From Christiangramia sp. (GTDB lineage: Bacteria; Bacteroidota; Bacteroidia; Flavobacteriales; Flavobacteriaceae), in contig NZ_JAPYPC010000015.1 in NCBI RefSeq assembly GCF_029937855.1, forward strand, positions 22,381 to 86,380: DNA of 64,000 nt, in the 5' to 3' direction. Position numbers and translations under genes: made by a program. The notes beneath the pieces were generated by a model. The model saw only the letters and a program-made list of their open reading frames with translations, was not told the origin of the DNA and made no database searches. This document shows, one piece after another, positions 8,746 to 17,323 of this stretch (positions within the stretch are counted from its first letter, which is position 1; every line of letters starts with the position of its first letter).

Positions 8746-9723
8746 TTACTTATACATCACTTTTTTCACAGCTTTAACAACATCTTCACTATTTGGGAGC
8801 CATTCTTTAAGAAGTCCCGGTGAATATGGTGCCGGTGTATCAGCGGTATTAAGCTTTACTATGGGCGCATCCAAATAATCAAAAGCTTTGGATTGCACCT
8901 GATAAGTAATTTCTGTAGCAACATTTCCAAAAGGCCACGCCTCTTCAAGTATTACCAGTCTATTTGTTTTTTTAACAGATTCCAGGATCGCATCATGATC
9001 CATAGGACGTACCGTTCTTAGATCAATAATTTCGCAGGAGATATCTTCTTCAGCAAGTTTCTCAGCTGCCTTATATGCCTCTTTGATTATTTTACCAAAA
9101 GATACAATAGTTACATCACTACCTTCTCTTTTAATATCGGCTTTACCAATTTCAATTAAATATTCATCTTCCGGCACTTCGCCCTTATCACCGTACATTT
9201 GCTCACTTTCCATAAAAATAACCGGATCGTCATCGCGAATCGCAGCTTTCAAAAGTCCTTTAGCATCGTAAGGATTAGAAGGTACGATTACCTTTAAACC
9301 TGGGGTATTTGCAAACCAACTTTCAAAAGCCTGGGAATGGGTTGCCCCTAATTGTCCGGCTGAACCTGTTGGCCCACGAAATACGATCGGAATATTGAAC
9401 TGCCCACCACTCATTTGTCTCATCTTGGCAGCATTATTAATGATTTGGTCAATTCCAACAAGAGAGAAATTAAAGGTCATGAACTCAATGATGGGCCTGT
9501 TACCATTCATGGCAGAACCTACTCCAATCCCGGCAAAACCAAGTTCTGCAATGGGAGTATCTATAACTCTTTCAGGACCAAATTCATCTAGCATCCCTTT
9601 AGAAGCTTTATAAGCTCCATTATATTCAGCAACTTCCTCTCCCATTAAATAGATGCTGTCGTCCAGACGCATTTCCTCGCTCATCGCCTCTGCAATGGCC
9701 TCTCTAAATTGAATTGTCCTCAT
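8746..9723 (-). CDS. pdhB: Pyruvate dehydrogenase E1 component, beta subunit
   Basis: Forms the thiamine-diphosphate E1 heterotetramer with PdhA, decarboxylating pyruvate and acetylating the E2 lipoyl group. 325 residues, normal for E1-beta. It contains MRTIQFREAIAEAMSEEM, the ThDP-contacting GEEVAEYNGAYK segment, a transketolase pyrimidine domain with FRGPTGSAGQLGATHSQ, and a C-terminal domain ending LLKEWLPNSEDVVKAVKKV. No pdhA or E2 gene is adjacent, so the subunits are encoded apart. A closely related 2-oxoisovalerate E1-beta is the main alternative, but the GG-free GAYKASKG region fits pyruvate dehydrogenase. Confidence 0.92.
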   Translation of the reverse strand: MRTIQFREAIAEAMSEEMRLDDSIYLMGEEVAEYNGAYKASKGMLDEFGPERVIDTPIAELGFAGIGVGSAMNGNRPIIEFMTFNFSLVGIDQIINNAAKMRQMSGGQFNIPIVFRGPTGSAGQLGATHSQAFESWFANTPGLKVIVPSNPYDAKGLLKAAIRDDDPVIFMESEQMYGDKGEVPEDEYLIEIGKADIKREGSDVTIVSFGKIIKEAYKAAEKLAEEDISCEIIDLRTVRPMDHDAILESVKKTNRLVILEEAWPFGNVATEITYQVQSKAFDYLDAPIVKLNTADTPAPYSPGLLKEWLPNSEDVVKAVKKVMYK

Positions 9724-9756
9724 TATTTAAAATCTTATTTTTTTATTCCTGCACAG

Positions 9757-9764
9757 CAAAAATA
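9757..9764 (-). promoter_or_regulatory. -7 promoter box for pdhB
   Basis: TATTTTTG on the minus strand, a perfect TAnnTTTG match 33 nt upstream of the pdhB ATG. No TTG is found at the expected -33 distance. Confidence 0.5.
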
Positions 9765-9919
9765 GTAATTCATAAAGGTATATACCATATTTGCCGATTA
9801 AAATTTTTGCAGCCAGATTAATGGCAGAAAACACGTTGTGCAAATCACAGTTTAATCTGTAATTCTATACGGAATTCTCATTATTTCGTTCTTTATAGAA
9901 CTAAAAACCAAATATTTTC

Positions 9920-9964
9920 TAAAATAGTCGTACTATTTTAAACTAATTTTATTATGCATGCATA
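9920..9964. promoter_or_regulatory. Candidate operator palindromes in the pdhB-etfBA divergent region
   Basis: The 308-base gap 9724-10031 holds two perfect palindromes. One has 9-bp arms TAAAATAGT (9920-9928) and ACTATTTTA (9932-9940) with a CGT spacer. The other is TATGCATGCATA (9953-9964). Both lie about 70-110 nt upstream of etfB. The first has the size and symmetry of a TetR- or FadR-type dimer site, which is inference. Nothing else is recognisable in the gap besides the pdhB -7 box. Confidence 0.4.
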
Positions 9965-10031
9965 GCTTTTTTTGATTAAAAATACTTACCTTCGTCATCG
10001 AAAACGATTTATTAAAAAAATTACCTTATAT

Positions 10032-10778
10032 ATGAAAATCTTAGTATGTATTAGTCACGTACCTGACACTACATCCAAAATCAATTTCACAGATGGAGAT
10101 ACTAAATTTGACACTAATGGTGTTCAATTTGTAATTAATCCCAATGATGAATTTGGTCTTACCAGAGCGATGTGGTTTAAGGAAAAGCAGGGTGCAAGCG
10201 TAGATGTGATAAATGTCGGTGGTGCCGAAACTGAACCGACTCTTAGAAAAGCCCTGGCTATTGGTGCAGATACCGCAATTAGAATTAACACTCCTGCCAA
10301 TGACGGATATCAGGTTGCTAAGGAACTTTCCAAAGTTGTACAGGATGGAGGTTATGACCTTGTGATCGCGGGTAGAGAATCTATAGATTATAACGGTGGA
10401 ATGGTTCCAGGAATGTTAGCGCAACTTATTAAAGCTAATTTCATAAATAATTGTATCAGCCTGGAAATTGATGGTGAAAAGGCTAAGGCGATCCGTGAAA
10501 TAGATGGTGGTAAAGAAACATTAACTGCCTCTCTTCCGTTAGTTATTGGTGGTCAAAAAGGACTTGTTGAAGAAAGTGATTTGCGTATCCCGAATATGAG
10601 GGGGATTATGCAGGCACGAAAAAAGCCTCTAAACGTTATGGAACCTGCAGATACATCTGTAAAAACTGAAGCTGTAAAATTTGAAAAACCAGCTCCAAAA
10701 GGAGATGTTAAACTTATTGATCCTGAAAATCTGGATGAATTGATCGACCTGCTTCATAATGAAGCAAAGGCGATCTAA
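10032..10778 (+). CDS. etfB: Electron transfer flavoprotein, beta subunit
   Basis: Small subunit of the FAD/AMP-containing ETF that carries electrons from acyl-CoA and other dehydrogenases towards the quinone pool. 248 residues starting MKILVCISHVPDT, the usual N-terminus. The open frame extends 20 residues further up (to 9972), but those residues are basic and non-homologous, so ATG 10032 is chosen. It contains the family block GRESIDYNGGMVPGMLA and the signature-like region around LRIPNMRGIMQARKKPL. etfA follows after 51 nt, so the pair is co-transcribed. Confidence 0.95.
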   Translation: MKILVCISHVPDTTSKINFTDGDTKFDTNGVQFVINPNDEFGLTRAMWFKEKQGASVDVINVGGAETEPTLRKALAIGADTAIRINTPANDGYQVAKELSKVVQDGGYDLVIAGRESIDYNGGMVPGMLAQLIKANFINNCISLEIDGEKAKAIREIDGGKETLTASLPLVIGGQKGLVEESDLRIPNMRGIMQARKKPLNVMEPADTSVKTEAVKFEKPAPKGDVKLIDPENLDELIDLLHNEAKAI

Positions 10779-10829
10779 TTTATCTGGATTAAGATCAAAA
10801 AGAATTTCAAAATTAAAAATTAGAAAAAA

Positions 10830-11798
10830 ATGTCAGTTTTAGTATATATAGAATCAGAAGAAGGAAAATTCAAGAAAGCTTCCTATGAGGTTGCTTCTTA
10901 CGCCAAAGGAATAGCAGATAAGATGGGTACCTCTGTGACCGCGATTGTCTTTGATGCGGGCGAAGTATCAGAATTAGGAAACTATGGAGTTGACAAAGTT
11001 TTAAATGTTAGGAATAATAAATTAAAGAACTTCAATGCAGAGGCTTATTCAGATGCCGTTAAACAGGCAGCAGAAAAAGAGGAAAGTAAAGTTGTCGTTC
11101 TAAGTCAGAGTGCAAACAGTAAATATCTTGCTCCCTTATTGGCAGTACAACTTGAGGCTGGTTATGCTTCCAATGTAGTTGCCCTTCCTGAAAGTACAGA
11201 TCCATTTACCGTGAAAAGAACTGCCTTTACAAATAAAGCATTCAATTTCACAAAAATCACTACTGATGTAAAGGTTATTGGTTTATCTAAAAATGCTTAC
11301 GGACTTAAAGAAGCCCAGGCAGACGCAGCTGAAGAAGAATTCAGCCCAAATCTTTCGGAAGAAGATTTTTCTGTAAATGTAGAATCTGTAGATAAAGCTA
11401 CAGATAAAGTAACTATTGCTGATGCAGAGGTGGTGGTTTCTGGTGGACGTGGCCTGAAGGGTCCTGAAAACTGGGGAATGATAGAAGAAATGGCCGAAAT
11501 TCTTGGTGCTGCAACAGCATGTTCCAAGCCGGTGAGTGACATGGGCTGGAGACCGCATAGCGAACATGTGGGACAAACAGGAAAACCCGTTGCTTCCAAC
11601 CTGTATATAGCTGTTGGAATTTCAGGAGCAATTCAGCATTTAGCTGGGATCAACGCTGCAAAAACCAAGGTGGTCATTAATAACGATCCGGAAGCGCCAT
11701 TCTTTAAGGCGGCAGATTATGGAGTTGTAGGAGATGCCTTTGAAATTGTCCCTAAGCTGAACGAAAAATTGAAGGAATTTAAAGAGAAAAACGCATAA
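10830..11798 (+). CDS. etfA: Electron transfer flavoprotein, alpha subunit
   Basis: Large ETF subunit that binds most of the FAD. 322 residues. The C-terminal FAD domain carries VVSGGRGLKGPENWGMIE, SRPVSDMGW-like text (SKPVSDMGWRPHSEHVGQTG) and LYIAVGISGAIQHLAG, all diagnostic. The N-terminal domain is the usual Rossmann-like nucleotide-binding fold. It follows etfB in one transcript and is closed by a terminator hairpin at 11825. Physiological partners such as acyl-CoA dehydrogenases are not in this window. Confidence 0.96.
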   Translation: MSVLVYIESEEGKFKKASYEVASYAKGIADKMGTSVTAIVFDAGEVSELGNYGVDKVLNVRNNKLKNFNAEAYSDAVKQAAEKEESKVVVLSQSANSKYLAPLLAVQLEAGYASNVVALPESTDPFTVKRTAFTNKAFNFTKITTDVKVIGLSKNAYGLKEAQADAAEEEFSPNLSEEDFSVNVESVDKATDKVTIADAEVVVSGGRGLKGPENWGMIEEMAEILGAATACSKPVSDMGWRPHSEHVGQTGKPVASNLYIAVGISGAIQHLAGINAAKTKVVINNDPEAPFFKAADYGVVGDAFEIVPKLNEKLKEFKEKNA

Positions 11799-11824
11799 TT
11801 TTCATAAATTGCGAGCCGTAAAGG

Positions 11825-11869
11825 GGCTGTCTAAATTTGGTAAATGTCCTAATTTTAGACAGCCTTTTT
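11825..11869 (+). terminator. Terminator of etfBA, short form of the GGCTGTCTAAA family
   Basis: GGCTGTCTAAA (11825-11835) pairs perfectly with TTTAGACAGCC (11854-11864), followed by TTTTT. The stem is the same as in the much longer elements at 26559-26695 and (degenerate) 2918-3045, but here the loop is only 18 nt. Confidence 0.85.
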
Positions 11870-11883
11870 AATTTTACTGAAGT

Positions 11884-12507
11884 ATGAGTTTAGTGCGACT
11901 GAATATAAAGGGAATATCTTATAGTCAAACACAAAACGGAGCTTACGCATTGATCCTCAATGAAGTTGGGGGTGAACGCAAGTTGCCTATTGTGATCGGA
12001 GCATTTGAAGCACAATCAATTGCTATTGCTCTGGAGAAGGAAATAAAACCTCCAAGGCCTCTTACCCATGATCTTTTCAAGAATTTTTCAGATAGATTCG
12101 AAATTGTGGTAAAGCAGGTTATTATCCATAAACTGGTAGATGGAGTTTTCTATTCCAGTCTCATTTGTGAAAGGGATGGGATTGAAGAAATTGTGGATGC
12201 CCGGACTAGTGACGCCATTGCACTGGCGCTAAGATTTGATGCCCCAATATTTACTTACAAGAATATTCTCGACAAAGCCGGTATTTATCTGAAGGCCGAA
12301 GAAAAGCAGCGAAAAAAAGAGGAAAAAGAAGAGGAAATTATTGAAGAAGAACTTCTCAAAGAGGAAATTGAATTACAATCTGAAGATTCTACAGATTATA
12401 AAAAAATGTCCCTGGAAGAATTAAATGAATTACTTTCCCAGGCTGTAAACCACGAAGATTACGAAAAAGCAGCCCGCATTAGGGACGAGATCTCCAAAAG
12501 AAAATAA
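11884..12507 (+). CDS. Bifunctional nuclease family (DUF151) protein with C-terminal UVR motif
   Basis: 207 residues. Residues 1 to about 135 form the BFN/DUF151 domain (MSLVRLNIKGISYSQTQNG, LPIVIGAFEAQSIAIALE, DARTSDAIALALRF). A Glu-rich coiled linker follows, then a UVR motif (about 172-207; LSQAVNHEDYEKAARIRDE) as in UvrB/UvrC and McsA. This BFN-UVR layout is usual in Bacteroidota. Nuclease activity is reported for some plant and Mycobacterium relatives, so the role here is uncertain. It lies 6 nt upstream of the nucleoside transporter, implying one operon and perhaps a role in nucleotide salvage. Confidence 0.9.
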   Translation: MSLVRLNIKGISYSQTQNGAYALILNEVGGERKLPIVIGAFEAQSIAIALEKEIKPPRPLTHDLFKNFSDRFEIVVKQVIIHKLVDGVFYSSLICERDGIEEIVDARTSDAIALALRFDAPIFTYKNILDKAGIYLKAEEKQRKKEEKEEEIIEEELLKEEIELQSEDSTDYKKMSLEELNELLSQAVNHEDYEKAARIRDEISKRK

Positions 12508-12513
12508 CCCCAA

Positions 12514-14220
12514 ATGAATAAAATCTGGTGTTGCCTGTTTCTGATTGTATTTACTATTACATCAGCTTCCTCTCAAACAATCTCTAAATCCTGGGAATTA
12601 GAACCATCTAAAGACAGCCTGAATCAACAGGCGTTTTTTAAAGGAGCACAACAAATAAATTTTAGAGAAGGAAGGTTTAGCTTTCTCAACAAAACAGGAG
12701 GAGACACCATAGCTTCTGGTGATTATCTATACCAGAACAAACTACTGGTTTTATTTTATAATACTCCTAAAGACACTATTCAAAATTTACGAGTAGCAAC
12801 ACTCACAGATTCCAATATCGTGCTTTCTTCCTCAGGTTTCACCTATAGTTTGAAAGTTAAAGACCAGCCAGCTTCCGAAGTAATTCCTGCAAAAACAGCA
12901 AAAGAGATGATTTCCAGTGAAGGGATAAGCACTTCAAGCCTTATCCGGGGGATCATTGGAATGCTCTCGCTAATATTTATAGCTTTTCTTTTTAGTAGTA
13001 ACCGAAAAGGGGTAAACTGGAAAACAGTTGGGATAGGACTTGCCGCGCAATTGTTACTGGCCATTGGAGTTTTGAAAATTACCATAGTTCAGAAAATATT
13101 TGAATTTGTAGGAAATATTTTTGTGCTCATTCTTGATTTTACTGCCGCAGGTAGTGAATTTCTCCTCGGTGGTATGATGGATGTGGATAGTTTTGGGTTT
13201 ATATTTCTATTTCAGGTTTTACCAACTATTATCTTCTTTTCAGCTTTAACCTCTGTCCTGTTTTATTTAGGAGTCATTCAGGTTGTTGTAAAAGGAATGG
13301 CCTGGGTGCTCACCAAATTATTAGGTATTTCAGGTCCTGAAAGCCTGAGTGTAGCAGGAAATATTTTCCTTGGACAGACGGAAGCTCCCCTTATGATCAA
13401 AGCTTACCTGGAAAGGATGACCAGATCTGAAATGCTTCTGGTGATGGTAGGTGGAATGGCCACCGTTGCGGGTGGTGTGCTTGCTGCTTACATTGGATTC
13501 CTTGGGGGTGATGATCCCGAGCTTAGATTGCAATTTGCAAAACACCTGCTTGCGGCTTCTGTAATGGCTGCACCGGGAGCCATTGTGATCTCAAAAATTC
13601 TCTATCCTCAACAGGAAGCTGTAAATACAGATGTGGAAGTTTCTTCTGAAAAAATTGGCTCTAATATTCTGGATGCCATTGCCAACGGAACTACGGAAGG
13701 TTTAAAACTTGCGGCGAATGTAGCTGCGATGCTCCTTGTTTTTATCGCTTTTATCGCCATGATAAACTATATTCTGGGGTATATTGGAGGCCTTACCACC
13801 TTAAACAGTTTGATGGCCGAATATACGCCCTATTCCAAATTTTCTTTGGAATCTATTCTTGGGATTATTTTCGCTCCTTTAATGTGGCTCATTGGCGTAG
13901 CTAAAGAAGACATGATGCTTATGGGACAGTTGCTGGGAATTAAGCTGGCAGCAAGTGAATTTGTAGGATATGTTCAACTGGCAGACCTTAAGAACCCGGC
14001 AAATGCTTTGAGTCTTAACTATGAAAAATCAGTAATCATGGCTACCTATATGCTATGTGGTTTTGCAAATTTCGCTTCTATCGGAATTCAAATTGGAGGA
14101 ATTGGCTCGTTAGCTCCAGGCCAGCGAAAGATACTTTCAGAATTTGGAATGAAAGCTTTAATTGGAGGTACTCTTGCTTCTTTACTCTCTGCCACTATTG
14201 CCGGTATGATTATAGGATAA
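12514..14220 (+). CDS. Concentrative nucleoside transporter (NupC/CNT) with extracytoplasmic N-terminal domain
   Basis: Inner-membrane Na+- or H+-coupled nucleoside importer. 568 residues against about 400 for Escherichia coli NupC. The CNT core begins near residue 150 with several helices and carries the family motif GNIFLGQTEAPLMIKAYL and later CGFANFASIGIQIGG. The extra ~150 N-terminal residues have a signal peptide (to about ITSASSQ) and a beta-rich domain (SLNQQAFFKGAQQINF) before the first core helix, so this part should face the periplasm. The 6-nt gap after the BFN-UVR gene indicates co-transcription. Confidence 0.92.
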   Translation: MNKIWCCLFLIVFTITSASSQTISKSWELEPSKDSLNQQAFFKGAQQINFREGRFSFLNKTGGDTIASGDYLYQNKLLVLFYNTPKDTIQNLRVATLTDSNIVLSSSGFTYSLKVKDQPASEVIPAKTAKEMISSEGISTSSLIRGIIGMLSLIFIAFLFSSNRKGVNWKTVGIGLAAQLLLAIGVLKITIVQKIFEFVGNIFVLILDFTAAGSEFLLGGMMDVDSFGFIFLFQVLPTIIFFSALTSVLFYLGVIQVVVKGMAWVLTKLLGISGPESLSVAGNIFLGQTEAPLMIKAYLERMTRSEMLLVMVGGMATVAGGVLAAYIGFLGGDDPELRLQFAKHLLAASVMAAPGAIVISKILYPQQEAVNTDVEVSSEKIGSNILDAIANGTTEGLKLAANVAAMLLVFIAFIAMINYILGYIGGLTTLNSLMAEYTPYSKFSLESILGIIFAPLMWLIGVAKEDMMLMGQLLGIKLAASEFVGYVQLADLKNPANALSLNYEKSVIMATYMLCGFANFASIGIQIGGIGSLAPGQRKILSEFGMKALIGGTLASLLSATIAGMIIG

Positions 14221-14299
14221 ACTATCTTCTGAAATTAAAATTTTTAGAAAATTTTGTAATCTCATATTCTTCAGTACTCTGAAAATATTCTAATTTGCC

Positions 14300-15298
14300 A
14301 TGTTCAGTAAAATTTTTAATATGGGGAAAAAGAAAGCAAAATCAGACTACCGCGGCCAGGATGCACAATGGCCCCATCAAATTCCTTTTAAAGGTTGGAT
14401 AGATATTGGGAAACGTGTTTTTAAGGAAATGCAGGCAGATCATGTACAAATCGTTTCGGCAGGAGTTGCGTTTTATTTTTTTCTATCTATTTTTCCTACC
14501 ATTGTCGTAGCCATTTCAATATATAGCCTGGTTTTGGAGCCGGCCCAAATTCAGGAACAATTATCACGGCTTACCCTTATTTTGCCGCAACAGGCTTACG
14601 GCATGATTACCGATATTCTAAATCCGGTTATAAATCAGGACAGGGAAGAAATTGGATGGGGATTGGCAATAAGTATCCTTGTAAGTATTTGGAGTGCCAA
14701 TAAGGGCACCAGCGCATTATTTCAGGGAATAAATATAGCTTACGACGAAATTGATACCCGCGGACTCATCAAAAAGAACCTGATCACCTTATTATTTACG
14801 CTGGCTGGAGTAGTTATTGGGCTCATAAGCCTTCTAATTGTAATCTTCTTCCCGCTACTGGTAAAAAATATTGGGCTCAATTCTGGTCTGGAAAATATAC
14901 TCACCTGGTTAAGATGGGTAATTTTAGGAATAATCCTTATTCTCACTCTTAGTATGGTGTATAAAATAGCTCCAAACCGCACCAATCCAAAGTTCCGATG
15001 GGTAAGCTGGGGGGCTATCCTTGGCACAATCTTCTGGCTTGCAGGCTCTATGGCATTTTCATGGTATGTAAGCAACTTTGGAAGTTATGATGATCTCTAT
15101 GGAAGTTTCGCCGCCGTTGCTATTTTAATGCTTTGGTTATTCCTAACTGCATTTATTGTATTAATAGGTGCTGAAATAAATTCTGAAATGGAACACCAAA
15201 CTGCTTTCGATACCACCATAGGTGCTGAAAAACCTCTGGGAGAGCGTAATGCCTGGCATGCAGATCATTGTGCTTCAATGAAGGAAGAGGAAAAATAG
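14300..15298 (+). CDS. YihY/BrkB family inner-membrane protein
   Basis: 332 residues with about six membrane segments. Family text includes HVQIVSAGVAFYFFLSIFPTIV, a central ANKGTSALFQGINIAYDE, and the late WLFLTAFIVLIGAEINSEMEH, all typical of YihY/virulence factor BrkB (once misnamed ribonuclease BN). The transport substrate or function is not established for the family. It follows nupC by 79 nt on the same strand and is closed by a strong bidirectional hairpin at 15315. Confidence 0.92.
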   Translation: MFSKIFNMGKKKAKSDYRGQDAQWPHQIPFKGWIDIGKRVFKEMQADHVQIVSAGVAFYFFLSIFPTIVVAISIYSLVLEPAQIQEQLSRLTLILPQQAYGMITDILNPVINQDREEIGWGLAISILVSIWSANKGTSALFQGINIAYDEIDTRGLIKKNLITLLFTLAGVVIGLISLLIVIFFPLLVKNIGLNSGLENILTWLRWVILGIILILTLSMVYKIAPNRTNPKFRWVSWGAILGTIFWLAGSMAFSWYVSNFGSYDDLYGSFAAVAILMLWLFLTAFIVLIGAEINSEMEHQTAFDTTIGAEKPLGERNAWHADHCASMKEEEK

Positions 15299-15314
15299 TG
15301 AATAAAAGCAAAAT

Positions 15315-15348
15315 AAAAAGGCTATGTATTCAAACACATAGCCTTTTT
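15315..15348. terminator. Bidirectional terminator between convergent genes
   Basis: AAAAAGGCTATGT (15315-15327) pairs with ACATAGCCTTTTT (15336-15348). The A-run on one side and T-run on the other allow termination for both the YihY gene and the minus-strand gene at 15368. Confidence 0.9.
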
Positions 15349-15367
15349 ATTTATAGCCATTATAAAA

Positions 15368-17113
15368 TTAGAATAAGGTAAGCAGACTACCTCCAATTGC
15401 AGCACATGCTGAAAATACTGCACTAACCACCAGCCACCAGGCAGCAGAAGCTGCAGTTTCCCTGGCGTGCTCCGCCTGGATCACCGCTTTTCTTTCTAAC
15501 ATTTTCAATCGTCCTTTAGCAGTATCTTCAATTTTCTGAATCCTGTCTAACACCTTATTACGTGCATCTTCAACAGAATCAGCAACTTTATCAATATCCT
15601 TGCGATCTATTTTAGTATTATTAGTGATTAAAGCGATCACATCATCTTTATCAGCCTTTTGCAATCTGTTTTTTATTACTTCCAGACTATCTTTTTGATT
15701 ATTCATTTTATTTTGAATAATCTGGCTTAATTTGGAAAAATCCATACTAGAATTACCCTTACCGGTTAAACTCTGAAGAACCGATTCAACCTGTTCTTTT
15801 ATATCACTCACTACTCCATCCTCTGCATTTCCACTTAGTTCCAGTTGAATGCGACGGATTGCCTTTTCCGCTTTATCGGCATATTTCTCTACCTGAAGAC
15901 GGTCCATGGAAGTATTTTCAGAAAGCCATTTCACAATAGTATCTCTATCTATTTCATTGATTTTACTACCAAGCTTTTTTGCTTCCACTTTTGGGTTTTG
16001 GAAGATTTCTCTCAATCGTTTCTCCATTGTTTGACTATCCAGATCGCTAGAACCCTTATTAGAGAGAAAATCTTTGACCTTATTTAAATAAGTTTCTACC
16101 TGTTCTTCTTCAGCGGGAGTTAATTTAGCAATCACTTTTTCAGTTTTTTCCTGGCCAGTATCTCCTTCCTCATAAGCTTCCTTCAACTCTTTCTGAAGCC
16201 TTTTTAATTGTTCTGTTTTACTTTTTCCTTCTCCAGAATCATCATTTGAAGATTCACTTATGGCATTATTAAGCACGCTTTGAACAGCCATCCACTTTGC
16301 GGGACTACTGCCTCCATCGTTTGAACTACTTTGCTTATTGGATTTTTCAACAGAATCGCCAACAATTTGTTCAATATCCTTTTTCACTTTCTCGTAATCT
16401 GGCACCTCTTTATTGAATTTGGTAAAGAACTCGTCAATAGCATTATCCAACATATTGGAATCAAAAGTATCCTGAAATTCTTTCCGGACCTTCTCTATTG
16501 TATGATCTGCCACATTTTCAATTTTTGATGCTTCAGAAGGTGAAAAGATTTCTTTCACCGCACCGGCAGAAGAACGTAAACCTGAAGTTGCTGCATTTAT
16601 AAGACCTCCTACAAATGTGTTCACCACCTTAGTCTCTAAATAAAAAAGCAGTATAAAAACGGTAGCCCAAATAACCAGTGCGAGTGTAATAGCGATGAGA
16701 GGACTTGCTACCAGGCTTAGGTTCATTGCGAAAGCGGTTGCTCCAAATAAAGAAATTGCCACAGTTAAGGTACTCCAAATACCAAAAGCAGTTGTTACCA
16801 TAGTTCCTGAAGAACCTGAATTTTCTTCATCGGTTTCATGATCATTGTCCTTAAAGTCATGTTTACCAGCTGTATGATTCTTACCTTTAACATAAGATTT
16901 TTTTACATCACCAATAGCACTAATGCCCGCTGCGACAGAAAGCGAGGTTAAGATAAACTGGAATCCAAGTGCTAGCAGGACACCTGCAATTACGGTTATA
17001 AAAAATTGCGGACTAATTACAGCCTCAGTGAACCCTTTAGTATACACCTCCTGTGCATTTAAATTACTAATTGATAAGACAGCAGAACTGATTAATAAAT
17101 AGTTTTTCATCAT
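15368..17113 (-). CDS. Large PhnA-like membrane protein with helical repeats
   Basis: 581 residues. An N-terminal signal-like segment (to about NLNAQ) is followed by a membrane segment ending FQFILTSLSVAAGISAIG, a hydrophilic acidic loop, and two further helices (about 105-160). About 380 mostly helical, charged residues come next. A C-terminal membrane helix follows AARETAASAAWWLVVS-type text. Two units near the end are alike (DRDTIVKWLSENTSMDR and DKDDVIALITNNTKIDR, each followed by a KVAD/KYAD helix). The repeats and the WW-containing last helix recall alphaproteobacterial PhnA-like proteins, whose function is unknown. It stands alone and no partner gene is evident. Confidence 0.75.
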   Translation of the reverse strand: MMKNYLLISSAVLSISNLNAQEVYTKGFTEAVISPQFFITVIAGVLLALGFQFILTSLSVAAGISAIGDVKKSYVKGKNHTAGKHDFKDNDHETDEENSGSSGTMVTTAFGIWSTLTVAISLFGATAFAMNLSLVASPLIAITLALVIWATVFILLFYLETKVVNTFVGGLINAATSGLRSSAGAVKEIFSPSEASKIENVADHTIEKVRKEFQDTFDSNMLDNAIDEFFTKFNKEVPDYEKVKKDIEQIVGDSVEKSNKQSSSNDGGSSPAKWMAVQSVLNNAISESSNDDSGEGKSKTEQLKRLQKELKEAYEEGDTGQEKTEKVIAKLTPAEEEQVETYLNKVKDFLSNKGSSDLDSQTMEKRLREIFQNPKVEAKKLGSKINEIDRDTIVKWLSENTSMDRLQVEKYADKAEKAIRRIQLELSGNAEDGVVSDIKEQVESVLQSLTGKGNSSMDFSKLSQIIQNKMNNQKDSLEVIKNRLQKADKDDVIALITNNTKIDRKDIDKVADSVEDARNKVLDRIQKIEDTAKGRLKMLERKAVIQAEHARETAASAAWWLVVSAVFSACAAIGGSLLTLF

Positions 17114-17323
17114 CTATATTTTTTTGGTTTAATTTGAATTTACAGCAGGATTTCCGTAGATTTTATTTAAGCTTCGTTAATTAACAAAATATTTTATGCC
17201 TAAAAACCTATAGTATCAAGAGCCAGGTGATTCGAGTTAATAATCGTTAATAAAACCGGATAAAATGTTAACTTCAGAATCCTTCTTATTTATTATTTTA
17301 GACATTTTGAAGCCACATTTATT

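Noticed and set aside
11283..11631. Three minus-strand ORFs of 72-100 residues in etfA
   Set aside because: Antisense shadows of a conserved gene, without promoter, family match or sensible composition.
14055..14282. 75-residue plus-strand ORF overlapping the nupC end
   Set aside because: Out-of-frame read-through of the transporter gene with no independent support.
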